A stretch of 64,000 nucleotides of DNA from NCBI GenBank assembly GCA_036971715.1, contig JAVHJL010000011.1, positions 1,178,001 through 1,242,000 on the forward strand. The letters are read 5' to 3'. The translations under genes were made by a program, and so were the position numbers. Shown here piece by piece: positions 1 through 11,937 of the stretch. How positions within the stretch are numbered: position 1 is the stretch's first letter; each line of letters opens with the position of its first letter. The notes beneath the pieces are model-generated. The model was not told where the DNA came from and did no database searches. It was given only the letters and a program-made list of their open reading frames with translations. This stretch comes from Arthrobotrys musiformis. Its lineage: Eukaryota; Ascomycota; Orbiliomycetes; Orbiliales; Orbiliaceae.

Positions 1-75
1 TGCATCGACGCCGAGGACGATGATGGAAATGACGCCCGCGGCGATGCGGATGGCGAGGATGGGGGAGAAGCCCAT
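1..75 (-). CDS. N-terminus of a membrane protein (partial)
   Basis: The first 25 codons of a minus-strand gene run off the left edge of the window. The start is the ATG at 75-73, in the context GACGTC-ATG-GGC. The visible peptide begins MGFSPILAIRIAAGVISIIV, a hydrophobic stretch that looks like a first transmembrane helix or signal anchor, as in MARVEL-type four-span fungal proteins. Too little is visible to name a family. The AG/CT-rich tract just upstream (about 80-100) would be its 5' leader. Confidence 0.5.
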   Translation of the reverse strand, partial: MGFSPILAIRIAAGVISIIVLGVDA

Positions 76-1122
76 GACGTCGTCTTCTCTTCTCTTCTCT
101 AAGTATAGCTATTCGGTGTGCTCTGGGTCATATGATACGGTGTGTCAAACTACTGGTAGAAGTTGGAGTTGAAGTTGGAAGTTGAAGTTGAGGGAGGAAT
201 AGGAAGGTGGTGATGATGTCGGGATTAAGTATCGAAGCAGGGCTGAATATATTTAAAACAGTATTTGGAATGGCAAAAAACGACGTTTGTTTATTATCCC
301 ACTATTCCCCAGGATACGGAGTTACGATCTCTGTGTCTGGGATACGGACCTCACCACCACAACAAATAGAAACCTCGAAAATGCCGGTCAGGTTTATTTA
401 TAGCACCCATTTTCACTCTTACAAGACATGTACATATTGTACGTACTCCATAGCGTTGGATTGGAGGTAATGGAGACGGAGCTGTCAGGCTGAGCCCAGT
501 CGTGAGGGCAAAGAAAAGTAATTAAGGATAAACAGGGTTAGTGTCGCCTAGTTACCGTTGGCCCCCCGGCTGCCGGCGGTGAATGCCTCGTTTCCTTGGC
601 GGGGCTGGTGGCATTTTTTTTGACAGCTGCGGTGCGGCAACACGCAACACGCCAACACTGCAACACTGCAACACTCAACACAGTGCGGCAGCATCTTCTC
701 ATCCCATTGCATTGTGGACAGTAGGTTGATGGAGATGGCAACGGTGGTTACCGCACCGTAGTTATGGGAGTATATTAGATTATATTAGATTAGATAGACA
801 TCATAGCGATTGACTATAACACTCCGTCCCCATAATAGACCCATATATCAAGCCATTATAGGCAATTATCGTATATATTAATTGCTACTCCATCTTCTCT
901 CTGCCATCACCATCGCCACTGCCATTTCCGGCTTATCCCCAACCTCACCCACCAATCAATCGAAGGTTGGAGGAAGGTAGCATATAGCATACAAGGGAGA
1001 GGGAATAGTCGGCTAGCGGCGCCCACCGCTCGGAATCCATCTCATCGATCAGCTGCAGCTGCAGCCCGAAAGAGAACGAGGCAGTAAATAATCCCTGCAC
1101 AAAAATCAAACACACACAGAAA
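76..1122. other. Intergenic, divergent promoters
   Basis: About 1 kb between the left-edge gene and the aldolase gene, probably holding both promoters. It contains a short ACAC-rich imperfect repeat (about 636-680, variants of the heptamer GCAACAC) and AT-rich stretches around 770-880. No convincing gene is visible. Confidence 0.6.
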
Positions 1123-2738
1123 ATGCCCACCAGTCCTCCTCCTCCGCACAATCCGCCTGGTTTCTCTCCCGTTATTGATTCTCCTTCTCCCAGTCCGCCC
1201 GACTCTCCCCCTTCTGCTTTTCCTCCGCTTCCTGATATTACTGTTACTGTTACTGCACCTGTTGGTAGTGATTGTACTCCTACGGATCAGAATCAACGTC
1301 CGAATTTATATCAATTGGAAACCCCGGTTTTGGAATACAATCCGCGTGGGAGGTATCGACATCAAGCCTGGCACCGGCGCAGCTACAGCCAACCTCCTCC
1401 AGTCCAGAGCCAATTCAATTATAATTACAATCAAGCTCTCGTCCAGAGCCAATACGATTATAATTACAACCAACCTCTATTCCAGAGCCAATCCGATTAC
1501 AATCAAGCTCCAATCTGGAGTCGATCCAGTTACAGTGAAAAAGCAATAAAAGAACTTGACAAAGAGTACAAAAAGGAACTCCGTCGTGCGGATCGAGAGG
1601 TACAGCACCACACTGTTGTTTCGAAATCCATAAGATTCCCACCAATACCCAGAGCCGGTCTCGAACAGATATTCACTCCACTACCACCTCTACCACCACC
1701 TCCACACTTTGTTCCACTACCTCTACCACCACCGCCACGGCCACCACCCGGACTTGAAGCTCCACCTTCACCAGTACTTGAACCCCTCTCTGCACCACCA
1801 TCACCACCTGAATTTGCACTGTCACCTGAAGAACTAGAATTTTATACACTATTTGCTGAAGAAATGCAGTACGCCGCTCTCGAAACCCGCTCGACTGAGG
1901 AACTCACACCTCTGATCGATGCACACATCCAAAAGATCCTCGAGGACCTCAAGGCAGAGGAGACATACACCCCCACCATCGTCGAAGACCTGACGAAACC
2001 GACAGAAAAGCTGGCACAAACGATCGATCATACGCTCTTAAAACCCGAGGCTACGGAGGAACAAATCAAAGCTCTCTGCGAGGAGGCGATTGAGCATGGG
2101 TTTAAGGTATTTATATCTCTAGTATAATTTGATAAGGGTATGTGGTTAATGGAGAATTCAAGAGCTGCTGCATTAATCCCTCGCATGTCCGTCTTGTATC
2201 CACGACTCTGGTGAATACACCACAGACAGTAACATGCAGCGTCATCGGCTTCCCTCTCGGCGCGACGACGACGGCGTCGAAATGCTACGAAGCATCTCTT
2301 GCAATTTTTGATGGAGCGAAGGAGATAGATATGGTCCTACCCGTCGGGCAATTCCTACAATCCGACTACTCGTACGTATACAACGACATCATGTCGGTGG
2401 TTAGATCGGCGAAGGGGATTCCGGTGAAAGTTATCATTGAGACGTCGTTGCTGAAGACGCAGGAGCAGAAGATTGCGGCGTGTTGGATTGCGGCTGAGGC
2501 TGGTGCGAGCTGGGTTAAGACTTCGACGGGGTTTAATGGGGGTGGGGCTAGTGTTGAGGATGTTAGGTTGATGAGGGTTGCTGTGGCGTTTAAGGAAGGG
2601 GTTAAGGTTAAGGCTTCCGGCGGGGTTAGGAATTTTGAGCAGGCGATTGAGATGGTTAAGGCTGGGGCTAGTAGGATTGGTACTTCGAATGGGGTTGCGA
2701 TTATGGGGGGTAAGAAGGCGGAGGGGGGGGCTTATTAG
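1123..2738 (+). CDS. Deoxyribose-phosphate aldolase with long Pro-rich N-terminal extension
   Basis: Two exons, 1123-2106 and 2163-2738, with a 56-nt intron, encode 519 residues. The C-terminal part (from about residue 295, KLAQTIDHTLLKP) is a complete DeoC-type class I aldolase, which splits 2-deoxyribose-5-phosphate into glyceraldehyde-3-phosphate and acetaldehyde. Catalytic residues are visible: Schiff-base Lys447 in VKTSTGF, second Lys478 in VKASGG, and Asp384 in EIDMVLP. DeoC proteins are usually about 220-260 residues. Here about 290 residues precede the domain: a Ser/Pro-rich start, three Tyr/Asn/Gln repeats (QSQFNYNYNQ type, about residues 88-130) and long proline runs (about 185-235). 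The in-frame Met248 (codon at 1864) would give a normal-sized enzyme and is the alternative start. The aldolase identity is secure; the start is not. It converges on the methyltransferase gene 290 nt downstream. Confidence 0.85.
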
Positions 2739-3028
2739 CTACTCTTTCCTCTGGTATAGTTGGTAATTGGGATTATGGTTATAGGGGGCTGAAAAACCTC
2801 TCTGATATAATTTGGGAGGGGTATATGTACATTATTGCAGGGTTGGCTGCTACTCCTCTTGTTCCTGGTTCCTCTCTGGTTTTTGAGAGGAGGGAAAGGG
2901 GAGATGATAGAAACTATAGAGGACAAAATGACGCCAAATGGATGCCTTGTAATTCCATGAAAACTCCAACTCTTACCCATGATATCCTATGATTTAGATA
3001 ATATAATGATAATCAAAAAAATGCAAAT

Positions 3029-4728
3029 TTAAAGACCTTCTTCTACGCTCCATGGGCCGACTGATTTCTTTAGTACCTCGCAAGCCCAGCCGACGACGAA
3101 TAATCCCGGCGGACGGCTGCCGAGTTCTTCGACCGCGGCGACGATGTGGGATAGAGTACTCCTTATGACCCTCTGATCCTCGCAGCTGGCGCGTTCGATG
3201 ACAGCGCACGGAACATCCTCCGGCCAGTCTTTGGCGATTAAGCTTGTGATTAGCGATTGCAGACGGTGACAGGCCATCAGGAAGATTGTAGTTTGTGATT
3301 TTATGTAGATTGGTGGATCGGGCGGGACGCCCTTGCGGCCTGTGCCGGTGCAGATTAGGAGTTGGTCTGCCACCGCTCTATGGGTTGATGGTATTGCTGC
3401 GTAGAGGGGTGCGGAGAGGGCTGATGTTATCCCCGGGAGGACCTTTGTGGGGATCCCGCGGGAGGAGAAGAATTGGTATTCCTCTGCGCCGCGGCCGTAG
3501 ATGTATGGATCGCCTTGTTTTAGTCTTACGACCGTTTTTCCGGAGGAAACGGCGTCGAGGCCCTTTTGGAGGAGTTCTTCCTGTGCTGCTTCTGCGTTTC
3601 CGGGGAATTTTCGGGCGATGAAGAGGGGGGTTCTGCGGGGGATGAGGGAGAGGATTTGGGAGGGGATTAGTTTGTCTGCTAGGATTAGGTCTGCGGAGTT
3701 GATTGCGTCGAGGGAGGATTTGGTTAGGAGGTTCGGATCACCGGGTCCTGAACCTACGAGGAGGATTTTTCCTTTTTGTTCTGATGGGGTTGGCGGTTGT
3801 GGGGTGGTGTATTCGTCGAAGAGGGAGTCGATGTCGGAGGGGTTTAGGTCGATGAGGTTCTGGAGGGGCCAGTATTCACAGATCTGGGAGAGCCATCTCA
3901 TCCGTCTGGATTTTTGGGATTCGAGGTCCGCAGGGTTGATCAGTGTGTTAAACGTCGATTTCTGCTCTTCGTCATCTTCGTCTTCTATGTTTGGAGATGA
4001 TTTGAGGTCCTCGTTTATGACCCGTCTGCGGAGGGCGCCGATTCTCTCCACCGCGGCGCCGAGGCCGACGGGGAGGGAGGAGGAGATGGTGCGACGGATG
4101 CGGGAGGCGAGTTTACAGCCCATCCCCGAGGTCGTGATGCCGATTTGCAGGGGACCGTCGGAGTAGGTTGATAACAGCGTGAAGGTGCTCAATGACGCCG
4201 AGTCCGCCACATTAACCGGCACACGATTCCGCACGCACAGCTTCGATATCGAGGATGCTGTAGACTTCATCAGTATATATCACCATATGATCAATAGAGC
4301 CACATACCAGCTTCGCAAGTAGGGGACAATGTAAAGAATACAGCATCAACCCACCCTCCAACCTCACTCCTCCCAACCATCAAATCCGCCTCCTCAAACT
4401 CTCGATTGATAAACCCGATCCCACCGTCGATTCTCGCCTTCAATCCGGAGTGCACGTCTTCGCTCTCCACGGACTGCGGGAAGATAACAGTGGGCACGGC
4501 CCCGACCTCCAGTGATCTCGAAACCCTGGCCGCGGCGAGGGCGTTACAGCCTATGATCAGGTGTACATGTCCCTTCGACACCGTCGACGTCAGCAGCGGG
4601 GGCGTGTAGCCTCCATCACTACCAGCAGTAGTTATGGTCGTGGGAGTAGAAACGGTATTGGAAGACGTGGAAAGGAACTCCGGCGCCGTCATGGTGGATA
4701 CTTGCTGTTTACGAGGACACCGCGACAT
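3029..4728 (-). CDS. MET1: Uroporphyrinogen-III C-methyltransferase (siroheme synthesis)
   Basis: Two exons, 4728-4308 and 4257-3029, with a 50-nt intron, encode 549 residues. The enzyme methylates uroporphyrinogen III with SAM to precorrin-2, the first step to siroheme, the cofactor of sulfite and nitrite reductases. The first third resembles the Met8-type Rossmann domain (HVHLIIGCNALAAARVSRSL) but lacks an intact glycine-rich NAD loop, as in yeast Met1. It is followed by a conserved block ending LASRIRR. The C-terminal SUMT domain shows GSGPGDPNLLT, VRLKQGDPYIYGRG and PGITSA. The intron was placed where GTATGT and CTACAG restore the frame across the Met8-like block. Start is ATG 4728; ATG 4692, with a CACC context, is an alternative. 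It functions with the ATP sulfurylase gene near 40-42 kb. Confidence 0.88.
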
Positions 4729-5984
4729 ACTGAACTCTCGAGGGGGGGGGCGTATACCTGCTATATATATTATACACACGGGGGGTATCGGGGAGCATGC
4801 GAAAACAAGAACAATAGCAAAAAGGCCGACAATCGGTCATCCTAATCGATTGAGTAACATATACCAAACCTCCACACTGACTAGCTAATCCCCCCCCCCG
4901 CGGAAACTATCCCCATTCCCATGATATTCCTTTCCCATTAAAAAATAATATATAAAAAAAGCCAGCGACTCCGGCGCAGTCAATTTGTAATGCCCATAGC
5001 TAGAAGCTATAAAATACAAGGGTCCATAAGGCGATCCATACAACCCCCCCAAATCCCGATGATGTGATCCCCGCTATTCCGCTCTCGGAAAAAGTCCCAC
5101 CGTGGGAGTTTTTTTCCGCCAAACACACCAAAAAAACCATTAGTAGTATAGTCCGGGACTAAGCTGTGATGTGAAGAGATGTCCGGCAGCATGCAGACCA
5201 TCGAAACGTAACAAGTGGGGGAAATACCTTCCGAGGAACTATTCTGCGCTAGCTAGTCGACTAGCAAGGTGGGATGGCGGCGGGGGTTTGTCCATATCCC
5301 AATCTACTCCATGTTCCCGATATCTCGATATCTTTATCTTAACACTAGTCGCAATTTATAGATAAGAAGAAAAGAAGAAAATTATTGCATGAATGAATAG
5401 TTGTATCCCTTTAAAAATGATAATACAAATATATCAACCCGAACAAACAAAATGATAGAGAAAAGGAAAAATGATATATAAACCAAAAACCCAATCAATG
5501 GAGGATAAAAACATGAATGGATAGAATGGTCGATAAAGAATAATACACAAGGCGAAAGAGAGAGAAAAAAAAGATCCCAGGTATCGATATTCCAAACAGA
5601 AGGGTAAAAAATCGGAATCAGTAATGCATGCTTGCTCAATCAAAAAGAACAATGAGGAGGTGATGATGAGAGGTAAAGAATTAGAAGGAAATAATTGGTC
5701 ACCAGCAAAAAACGGGGCGTGCCATGGTCGGGAATCCAAAAGAAAAGAAGCGTTCAGCGACCGAAAGAAAGAAGAAAAGACCCAAAAGAAAGGGAAGGAA
5801 AAAGGGCTATAAAAACACATGGTAAGAAATGAATAATGTCAGCGCTTTTCGTAGAAGCATAAAAAGAAAAAAGAAAAAAGAACTGTCGTCCTCCGGCGAA
5901 TAGAAGAAAGTAAAATAAACAATGTTGCTTTTCGATGAGGGTTCAAAACGTGGTGTATTCTCAGCCAACGGATATCAATGCTCT
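4729..5984. other. Intergenic, no gene seen
   Basis: Promoter side of the methyltransferase gene and 3' side of the Rho3 gene. The stretch 5360-5980 is A-rich on the plus strand (T-rich in the sense of Rho3), fitting a 3' UTR and terminator. Overlapping open frames here have low-complexity composition and I do not believe they are coding. Confidence 0.55.
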
Positions 5985-7378
5985 TCACATAATGCAGCAG
6001 CCCCGTCCCGAAGATGCGGCAGCTCCCTGCGGTTTCGCGGTCAGTGCCACCCTCGCCGCTTCCGAGAAAGCTTCGTTGACTCCACGGTTGATTTTCGCAG
6101 AACATTCTAGGAAAAAGTCTATTAGTAACGTTTTTTTAATCGTCAGTCGCCGTCCGTCCGTCTGTCGCTTACCGAGATATCTGAGGGCCTAGCGACAAAT
6201 ATTAGCTTTAGACTTTCTTCAACTTAAAAGGTTTAGATTTAAAGGTACCTTGATCCGTTCGGCAACAGCCAATCCTTCGGCATAACTAATGAATTCGCTG
6301 GCCTTCTCAGGACCTTCCGAGGCGGCCTCTTCTCTCAAATCGCACTTCAAGGCGACCAGGACGAGCTTAACACCCTGGCAGTTGTCTGCGATTTCTCCGA
6401 CCCATTTTTGTTCAACGTTTTCCAGAGAATCCCTCGAGTCGACCTAAACGAAAACCCCGCATACGTAATCAGTCGTTATTCCTCCACCAAACATCGGACG
6501 AAAAGAAAGCAAGGAAAAAATATCGGAAACCACAAATTTCGGCAAGGGGCGATGGGATAAGATTAACGGAAGGGAAAAACACACGCTGAAACATAGCATG
6601 ATCGTGTGCGTATCACTGTAAGACAACGATCTTAGCCGGTCGAATTCCTCCTGTCCTGCTGTGTCCCACAGGCTGAGTTCGATATGTGTGTTGTCGACGT
6701 AGATGTCTAGATTGTCGGGCCGGGATCCTGGTCAGCATTTTTCCTTTTCCAACGCCGTACTATGTACTTTTCGGACTCGCTTCAGGGAATAATTAATTAA
6801 TTAAGGTGGGTTTCTTGGTTTCATCGTTGGTTTGTAGATTGGATGAGAGTGGATAATGTTGCCGAGAATGTAATTTTGGACTCTTATTCCTCCACTTCTT
6901 CTTCGTATTTTGTTCGGGGTATGCGGATGATTGCGCTTTTGGTAACACGGGAGGGACAATGACGAAGGGAGCGGGGATTGTAGAGGCATACCATGGACGT
7001 AGTTTTCTGGATTATTAGAGGTAACATTAGCAAAGGATAGAGAGCCTAATTTTGGAGTAAGAATAGGATCATACCAAAAACAGTGGGTTCGCTGTGAGCG
7101 TAGGAAAGGAATGTCAGCGGTTTCTATCTTTGTTTGTGTGTTTTGCCGTTGTCAGAAAGTGGTGAATTTAATTTTAACATACTAGACTTGGGGGAAGTAT
7201 CTGAAATCAATCGTTAATTAGCAATGCAACCACTTTTATCATCTGAGAAAGTAAGGGGAGGGAGAGTGTACCCTCTGGTGAAGACGTTCAGTAAAGAGGT
7301 CTTTCCGCAGGCACCGTCGCCGAGCAGGACGATCTTGCGCTGGACTGTCGAACGAGCCGAAGAGCCGCAGAGAGGCAT
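5985..7378 (-). CDS. RHO3: Rho-type small GTPase Rho3 (eight exons, four microexons)
   Basis: Exons: 7378-7272, 7200-7183, 7091-7075, 7006-6992, 6706-6585, 6443-6249, 6188-6173, 6106-5985. They join to 612 nt, 203 residues. Rho3 is a membrane-anchored GTPase of polarised growth acting through exocyst, formin and myosin. Visible: the Rho3-like N-terminus MPLCGSS, P-loop GDGACGKT (20-27), effector loop YEPTVFENY, DTAGQEEFD, a Rho insert region and the prenylation box CCIM at the C-terminus. Four exons are only 18, 17, 15 and 16 nt. Every junction has GT..AG and the joined protein reads through the conserved switch I region without a gap, so the structure is well supported. Introns are 71, 91, 68, 285, 141, 60 and 66 nt. 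The intron before exon 5 ends at CTAG 6707; the earlier CAG would insert seven residues that Rho3 proteins lack. Confidence 0.93.
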
Positions 7379-9392
7379 TTTTGTGGTGGTAGTGGTGGTG
7401 ATGATTTAGATCTGATCGGATTGGGAATTTGTTTTTCCTTTGCGATGAGAGTGTGCGGTAAGTACGGTGTCCTTCCTGTCGGCCGGGAAAAAAGAGATGA
7501 TGGTGGTGGTGGTGGGTGATGAGGTCGAGTGTAAAAGGATAATTAAAGCCGGACGATGGTCGCGTTTAAAGGAAAGGGAAAGAGAAGAAAAGGGATGCAA
7601 TGCGATGCAATGCGATGGAGATGAGAAGGAGGAGAAAGGGAGGGAGGGAGAGAGATGAATGATGTATGAATGTTGGGGTGGTGGTGGTGGTAATGGTGGT
7701 TTCGAGCTGAGTGTTTGATTGAATTGATCCGATTTGGAGTTTGATAGATAACCGTCCGAACAGAACCAGAACCAGGGTTGACCTTCCTCTCTCTCTCTAA
7801 CCAGCTAACAGCCTCGAACTAACAGGAACTGGGGATAATATAGTATATGATAAAAGGGGAGTGGTGATGTTTAGAAGAAGAAGAGGTTTATTGATGGTGA
7901 TGGTGAAGAGGGAAAGAAGGGAGAGAGGAAGAGAGGGAATGCAGTGCCGTTTCTTAATTAATTTTAATTAATTAGAATTACAGACACCGCACCGGACGGT
8001 ACAAAAGACAGGCAGACAAGCATGGCGGACAAGCATGGCAGGGGCCTTGGAGCCTTGCTTAACGACCCGTTCGTCTGGTTTAATCTATTTAGACGTTCGT
8101 CATAGGCTCGATGTCATGCCATGCCAATGCTCTGATATTATATTAATTGCCTGTGTACCACCAGAGTAATCACCGTACACAAGTATGCACTGTATACCGC
8201 AGGTATGTACTGCAACCACAGTGCTTGGGATGTAATTCTATGAATGTCTGCCATACTCATACATACCCATATCATTACAATCTAATAGAATTAACTAGCA
8301 GGCAGGCAGGCTCCGGCATGCGCACTAACGCCATCAAGGTCCTGTTGAAGTTGATGTTGAAGTTATATTGGACGTCGTCCCAACATAATACAACAGCTCA
8401 ACTATTTTAACCTCCACGCTATCCTTTACTACCTTACTATTAATATGAAGTTTGGTAGCGCCTGCTATAAATAAATACCAGATATCTACATCCTCGTGTC
8501 CTCTGAACCGTCCTCGACTCTGTAGATAGTATTGGAGATACACTCGTATGGTATGTCCATCTATACTAGTATCCTAGCTTCCTCTGGTCTATTGTGCTAG
8601 AGAGAATGCGGACCCGGGGCGCAGCGGGATATCGGGATGACGGCGCCCCCGATCAATCTACACATTTCTAATTCCTTGCCTTACACTTAACGTATTCCTA
8701 CTCGTCCTAGTATAGTACTCTTATAAGTAAGTATATATATAGTGCTCGTTAATTAGTGGGCTGAGGGCATGTATATTATATTACCCACCGCCCGGAGACG
8801 GGGACGGGATCGATATCGATATTGGCCTCAATACAAGCATACTGTCCCGGTTTTCCGGTTCTATTTCGAACTTTCTGTCGATTAGTTACTCTCTCTACTG
8901 TCTTCTATTCCCTGCCACTACCTAGTTTTTCCAACTGATATTGCGATTTAAGTGTAATGTAGTACTGTGAGAACGCCATGTATCGATCAGTGGTGCCGAT
9001 ATCGACGCCATGCGTATGGCCCCCCGGGCTGCCACATGGTTAGCCCGGATCCTAGTTAGTTACTTCTTTACTTATGTTAGCATCTGTTGGTGTTTGCTCC
9101 CGTTGTATACTAAAACCAGCACGGCAATTTGAGCCGCACCGCATCGATATCGAGAAGCCGGCGTTATAGTCTGGGGCCAAAAGCGTAGAGTTCGGGTTGT
9201 ATGAGCAACAACGCCAACACCAACACGTCCCAGCTATCTCCCAGCTACCTCACCTCACCTCACCTCACCGCCCCGCGTCTAGCTCTCCATCCACCACCTT
9301 ATCTTCATCCTCCTCCATTACTACCACCACTACCACCACCACTATTCGAGACTATAGTATTATAATACCACAGCTACAGCTAAATAACAAAG
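7379..9392. other. Intergenic, divergent promoters of Rho3 and CSN2
   Basis: Two kilobases between divergent genes. It holds GGT/GGTG simple repeats (about 7385-7405, 7500-7520, 7675-7700), a CT run near 7785-7798 and purine-rich stretches near 7570-7660. Just before the CSN2 start there are four tandem CTCAC units (9249-9268), probably in the 5' leader. No coding gene is convincing. Confidence 0.6.
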
Positions 9393-11059
9393 ATGTCGGA
9401 CGACGACTTCATGATGGACTCCGGCGGCGAGGAGGAGGACTACGACTTCCAGTACGAAGACGACGACGCTGAGGAATCCGGCGACGTCGACATCGAAAAC
9501 AAGTACTACAATGCCAAACAGATGAAACAAACCGATCCCAGGGATGCCATAGAGGAGTTCCTGGGTGTCGTGGCTTTGGAGGAAGAGAAGGGCGATTGGT
9601 ATGTTCCCTGTCTAGATCTACACCTACAAGGATCTAGCTCTATCTACGTAATAATATCAAAGCTGATACTGGCAAACCACACAGGGGATTCAAAGGTCTA
9701 AAACAGGCGATAAAGATCGAATTCAAGCTGAAGGACTACGATGCCGTATGGTTCCTATCATACCCTCTTAATACCCTTCTAGAGAAAATAAGCTGATAGA
9801 GAAATGTAGGCCGTCGACCACTACAAAGAGCTGCTCACCTACATCAAATCCGCCGTCACCCGCAACTACTCCGAAAAATCCATAAACAACATGCTGGACT
9901 TCATCTCCCTCTCCAACGACCCGGCCGACATGGTCTGCATGGAGAAATTCTACGCCCTAACCCTCGACTCCTTCCAGGGCTCCGCCAACGAACGTCTCTG
10001 GCTCAAGACAAACATAAAACTCGCCCGTCTGTGGTTAGACCGAAAGGAATACCAGAGACTCAGCAAGAGTATCAAAGAGCTGCACCGGGCTTGTCAGAAG
10101 GAAGACGGAACGGATGATGCCTCCAAGGGAACCTATTTACTCGAGGTCTACGCGCTGGAGATCCAAATGTTGTCCGAGCAGAAGAATAATAAGCGGCTGA
10201 AGGGGCTTTATAACAAGTCTCTCGCCGTCAAGTCTGCCGTGCCGCATCCAAAGATCATGGGTGTGATCAGAGAGTGCGGTGGGAAGATGCACATGAGCGA
10301 AGGTACCTTTCTTCCCGACCAACAAGCCGCAGTTTCAATAAATTAATATACGTCGGGTGCAGAAAACTGGAAGGAGGCGCAGATGGACTTCTTCGAAGCG
10401 TTTAGAAACTACGACGAAGCAGGCTCAATGCAGCGTTATCAAGTCCTCAAATACCTCGTCCTCACCAGCATGCTGGTCAAGTCCGAAATCAACCCCTTCG
10501 ACTCTCAGGAAACCAAGCCGTAAGCCTCCCCTTCCTTATAACATAATCCCGAAACTAATATAAAAATAGCTACAAATCCGACCCCCGCATCGTCGGCATG
10601 ACAGACCTAGTAGACGCCTACCAGCGCCAAGACATCAAAAACTACGAACTAATCCTGCAAAAACACAAAGACCAAATCCTCGACGACCCCTTCATCCGCG
10701 AACACATCGACGAAGTCACAAGAAACATCCGTACCGAAGCATTACTAAAACTGATCAAACCCTTCACCCGTTTCACTCTCGCCTTCATCGCGAAGGAGCT
10801 AAGGATTTCCGTGGAAGAGGTGCAGGATATTCTAGGGTTTTTGATATTGGATAAGAAGGTGCACGGGAAGATTAATGCGAATAATGGGACGGTAGAGATT
10901 TCCAGTCGGACGGATGTGGAGAGGATGGAGGCGATGCAGGAATGGAGTGCTAGTTTGGGGTTGTTGTGGAATACGGTTCTTGCGCAGGGGGATGGGGGCA
11001 GGGGGAATAGCAGTGCTGTTGACGATGCGTTGGGGGTTGGGAGGGCGGTTTATGTTTAG
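9393..11059 (+). CDS. CSN2: COP9 signalosome subunit 2 (PCI protein)
   Basis: Five exons, 9393-9598, 9685-9745, 9810-10302, 10363-10519 and 10570-11059 (introns 86, 64, 60, 50 nt), encode 468 residues. CSN2 is a scaffold of the COP9 signalosome, which removes Nedd8 from cullins, and it contacts the cullin-Rbx1 end. Visible: the family start MSDDDFM followed by an acidic region, the near-invariant RSAVTRNYSEKSINNMLD-like block (here KSAVTRNYSEKSINNMLD), TPR-like helices, and a C-terminal PCI winged helix with ISVEEVQDILGFLILDKKVHGKIN. Length fits the family. The start is the first ATG, preceded by AACAAAG. In filamentous fungi CSN loss affects development and secondary metabolism (known from Aspergillus). 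Two F-box genes, whose products would serve CSN-regulated ligases, lie elsewhere in the window without obvious linkage. Confidence 0.95.
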
Positions 11060-11937
11060 TTGACGTGAAGGGGTTGGATTGCTTTTGGGATCTTTTTGGG
11101 GAGTTTGGTGGTGGAGAGCTTTATTCGGATTATCAATACAAACCCTGAGGATCGACTGAGATCAAGATGGCGGGAGTCTCCACTGCTGAGGAAGAAGGTT
11201 GCTAAACAAGCGCATTAGACTTCTAGCCGTAGATTCTATCCGGGAAGCGGGAAATGTACCAAGACGACGGGAGGTCTTGAGCTCTGTATTTCCGATTGAC
11301 GGGAATTTCTTTGTTTTAGATTAGCGGGCCAATTGAAGATGAACTGGAGATCTTTTTTTTTTTTTTTTTTTTGAAGGATGGAACTTTTGCTAGCTCTATT
11401 TTGGGGTGGAGATGTATGCATTGTGATCAGATGTAATCGGGTGGTTGAGATGATTACTTTGATATTACGGCTGCAGGATGAGCTAGTGTCGAGACTGCAG
11501 GATGTGAAACTAGATAGGTGTGGTCTCGTAATAACCAGACAGGTGTAACTAATTTATGACCAGTGTCTGGGAACGAGACTAGACTAATGTGTAGTTTGTA
11601 GGAGATTATTTTTGGGCAATGGGCCTGGAGCGTTACGTATAGCTGGAGTGGTCTAGCATAGTCTGATGGGGGTTGTAACACGCTGCAGACTATATTCAGC
11701 CTTAAGCTTGAAGGGGCTTTGTGTAACGTCTGGTTTAATCTGGCCTAGTTCATGGAATATACATGCATTATATAAAGCTGGTGTAGCCAGCCACCGCTGG
11801 GTATTCTATCTGCATGCGAGCTGGAGCTCTAGCTTTGTAAGTACATATGGACTGCGCTCGAGCCTGGTAGGGCGGAGCTCATTCTGGCGGCTGGAAGGTT
11901 GGGCTAATTTTTGGAATCGATTCGGCGAGACGAGGGA
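11060..11937. other. Convergent 3' regions
   Basis: Between the 3' ends of CSN2 and the first F-box gene. A run of 20 T residues (11353-11372) is notable. Small open frames here have no recognisable content. Confidence 0.5.

Noticed and set aside
3295..4166. Plus-strand open frames
   Set aside because: Shadows of the methyltransferase exon; no family content.
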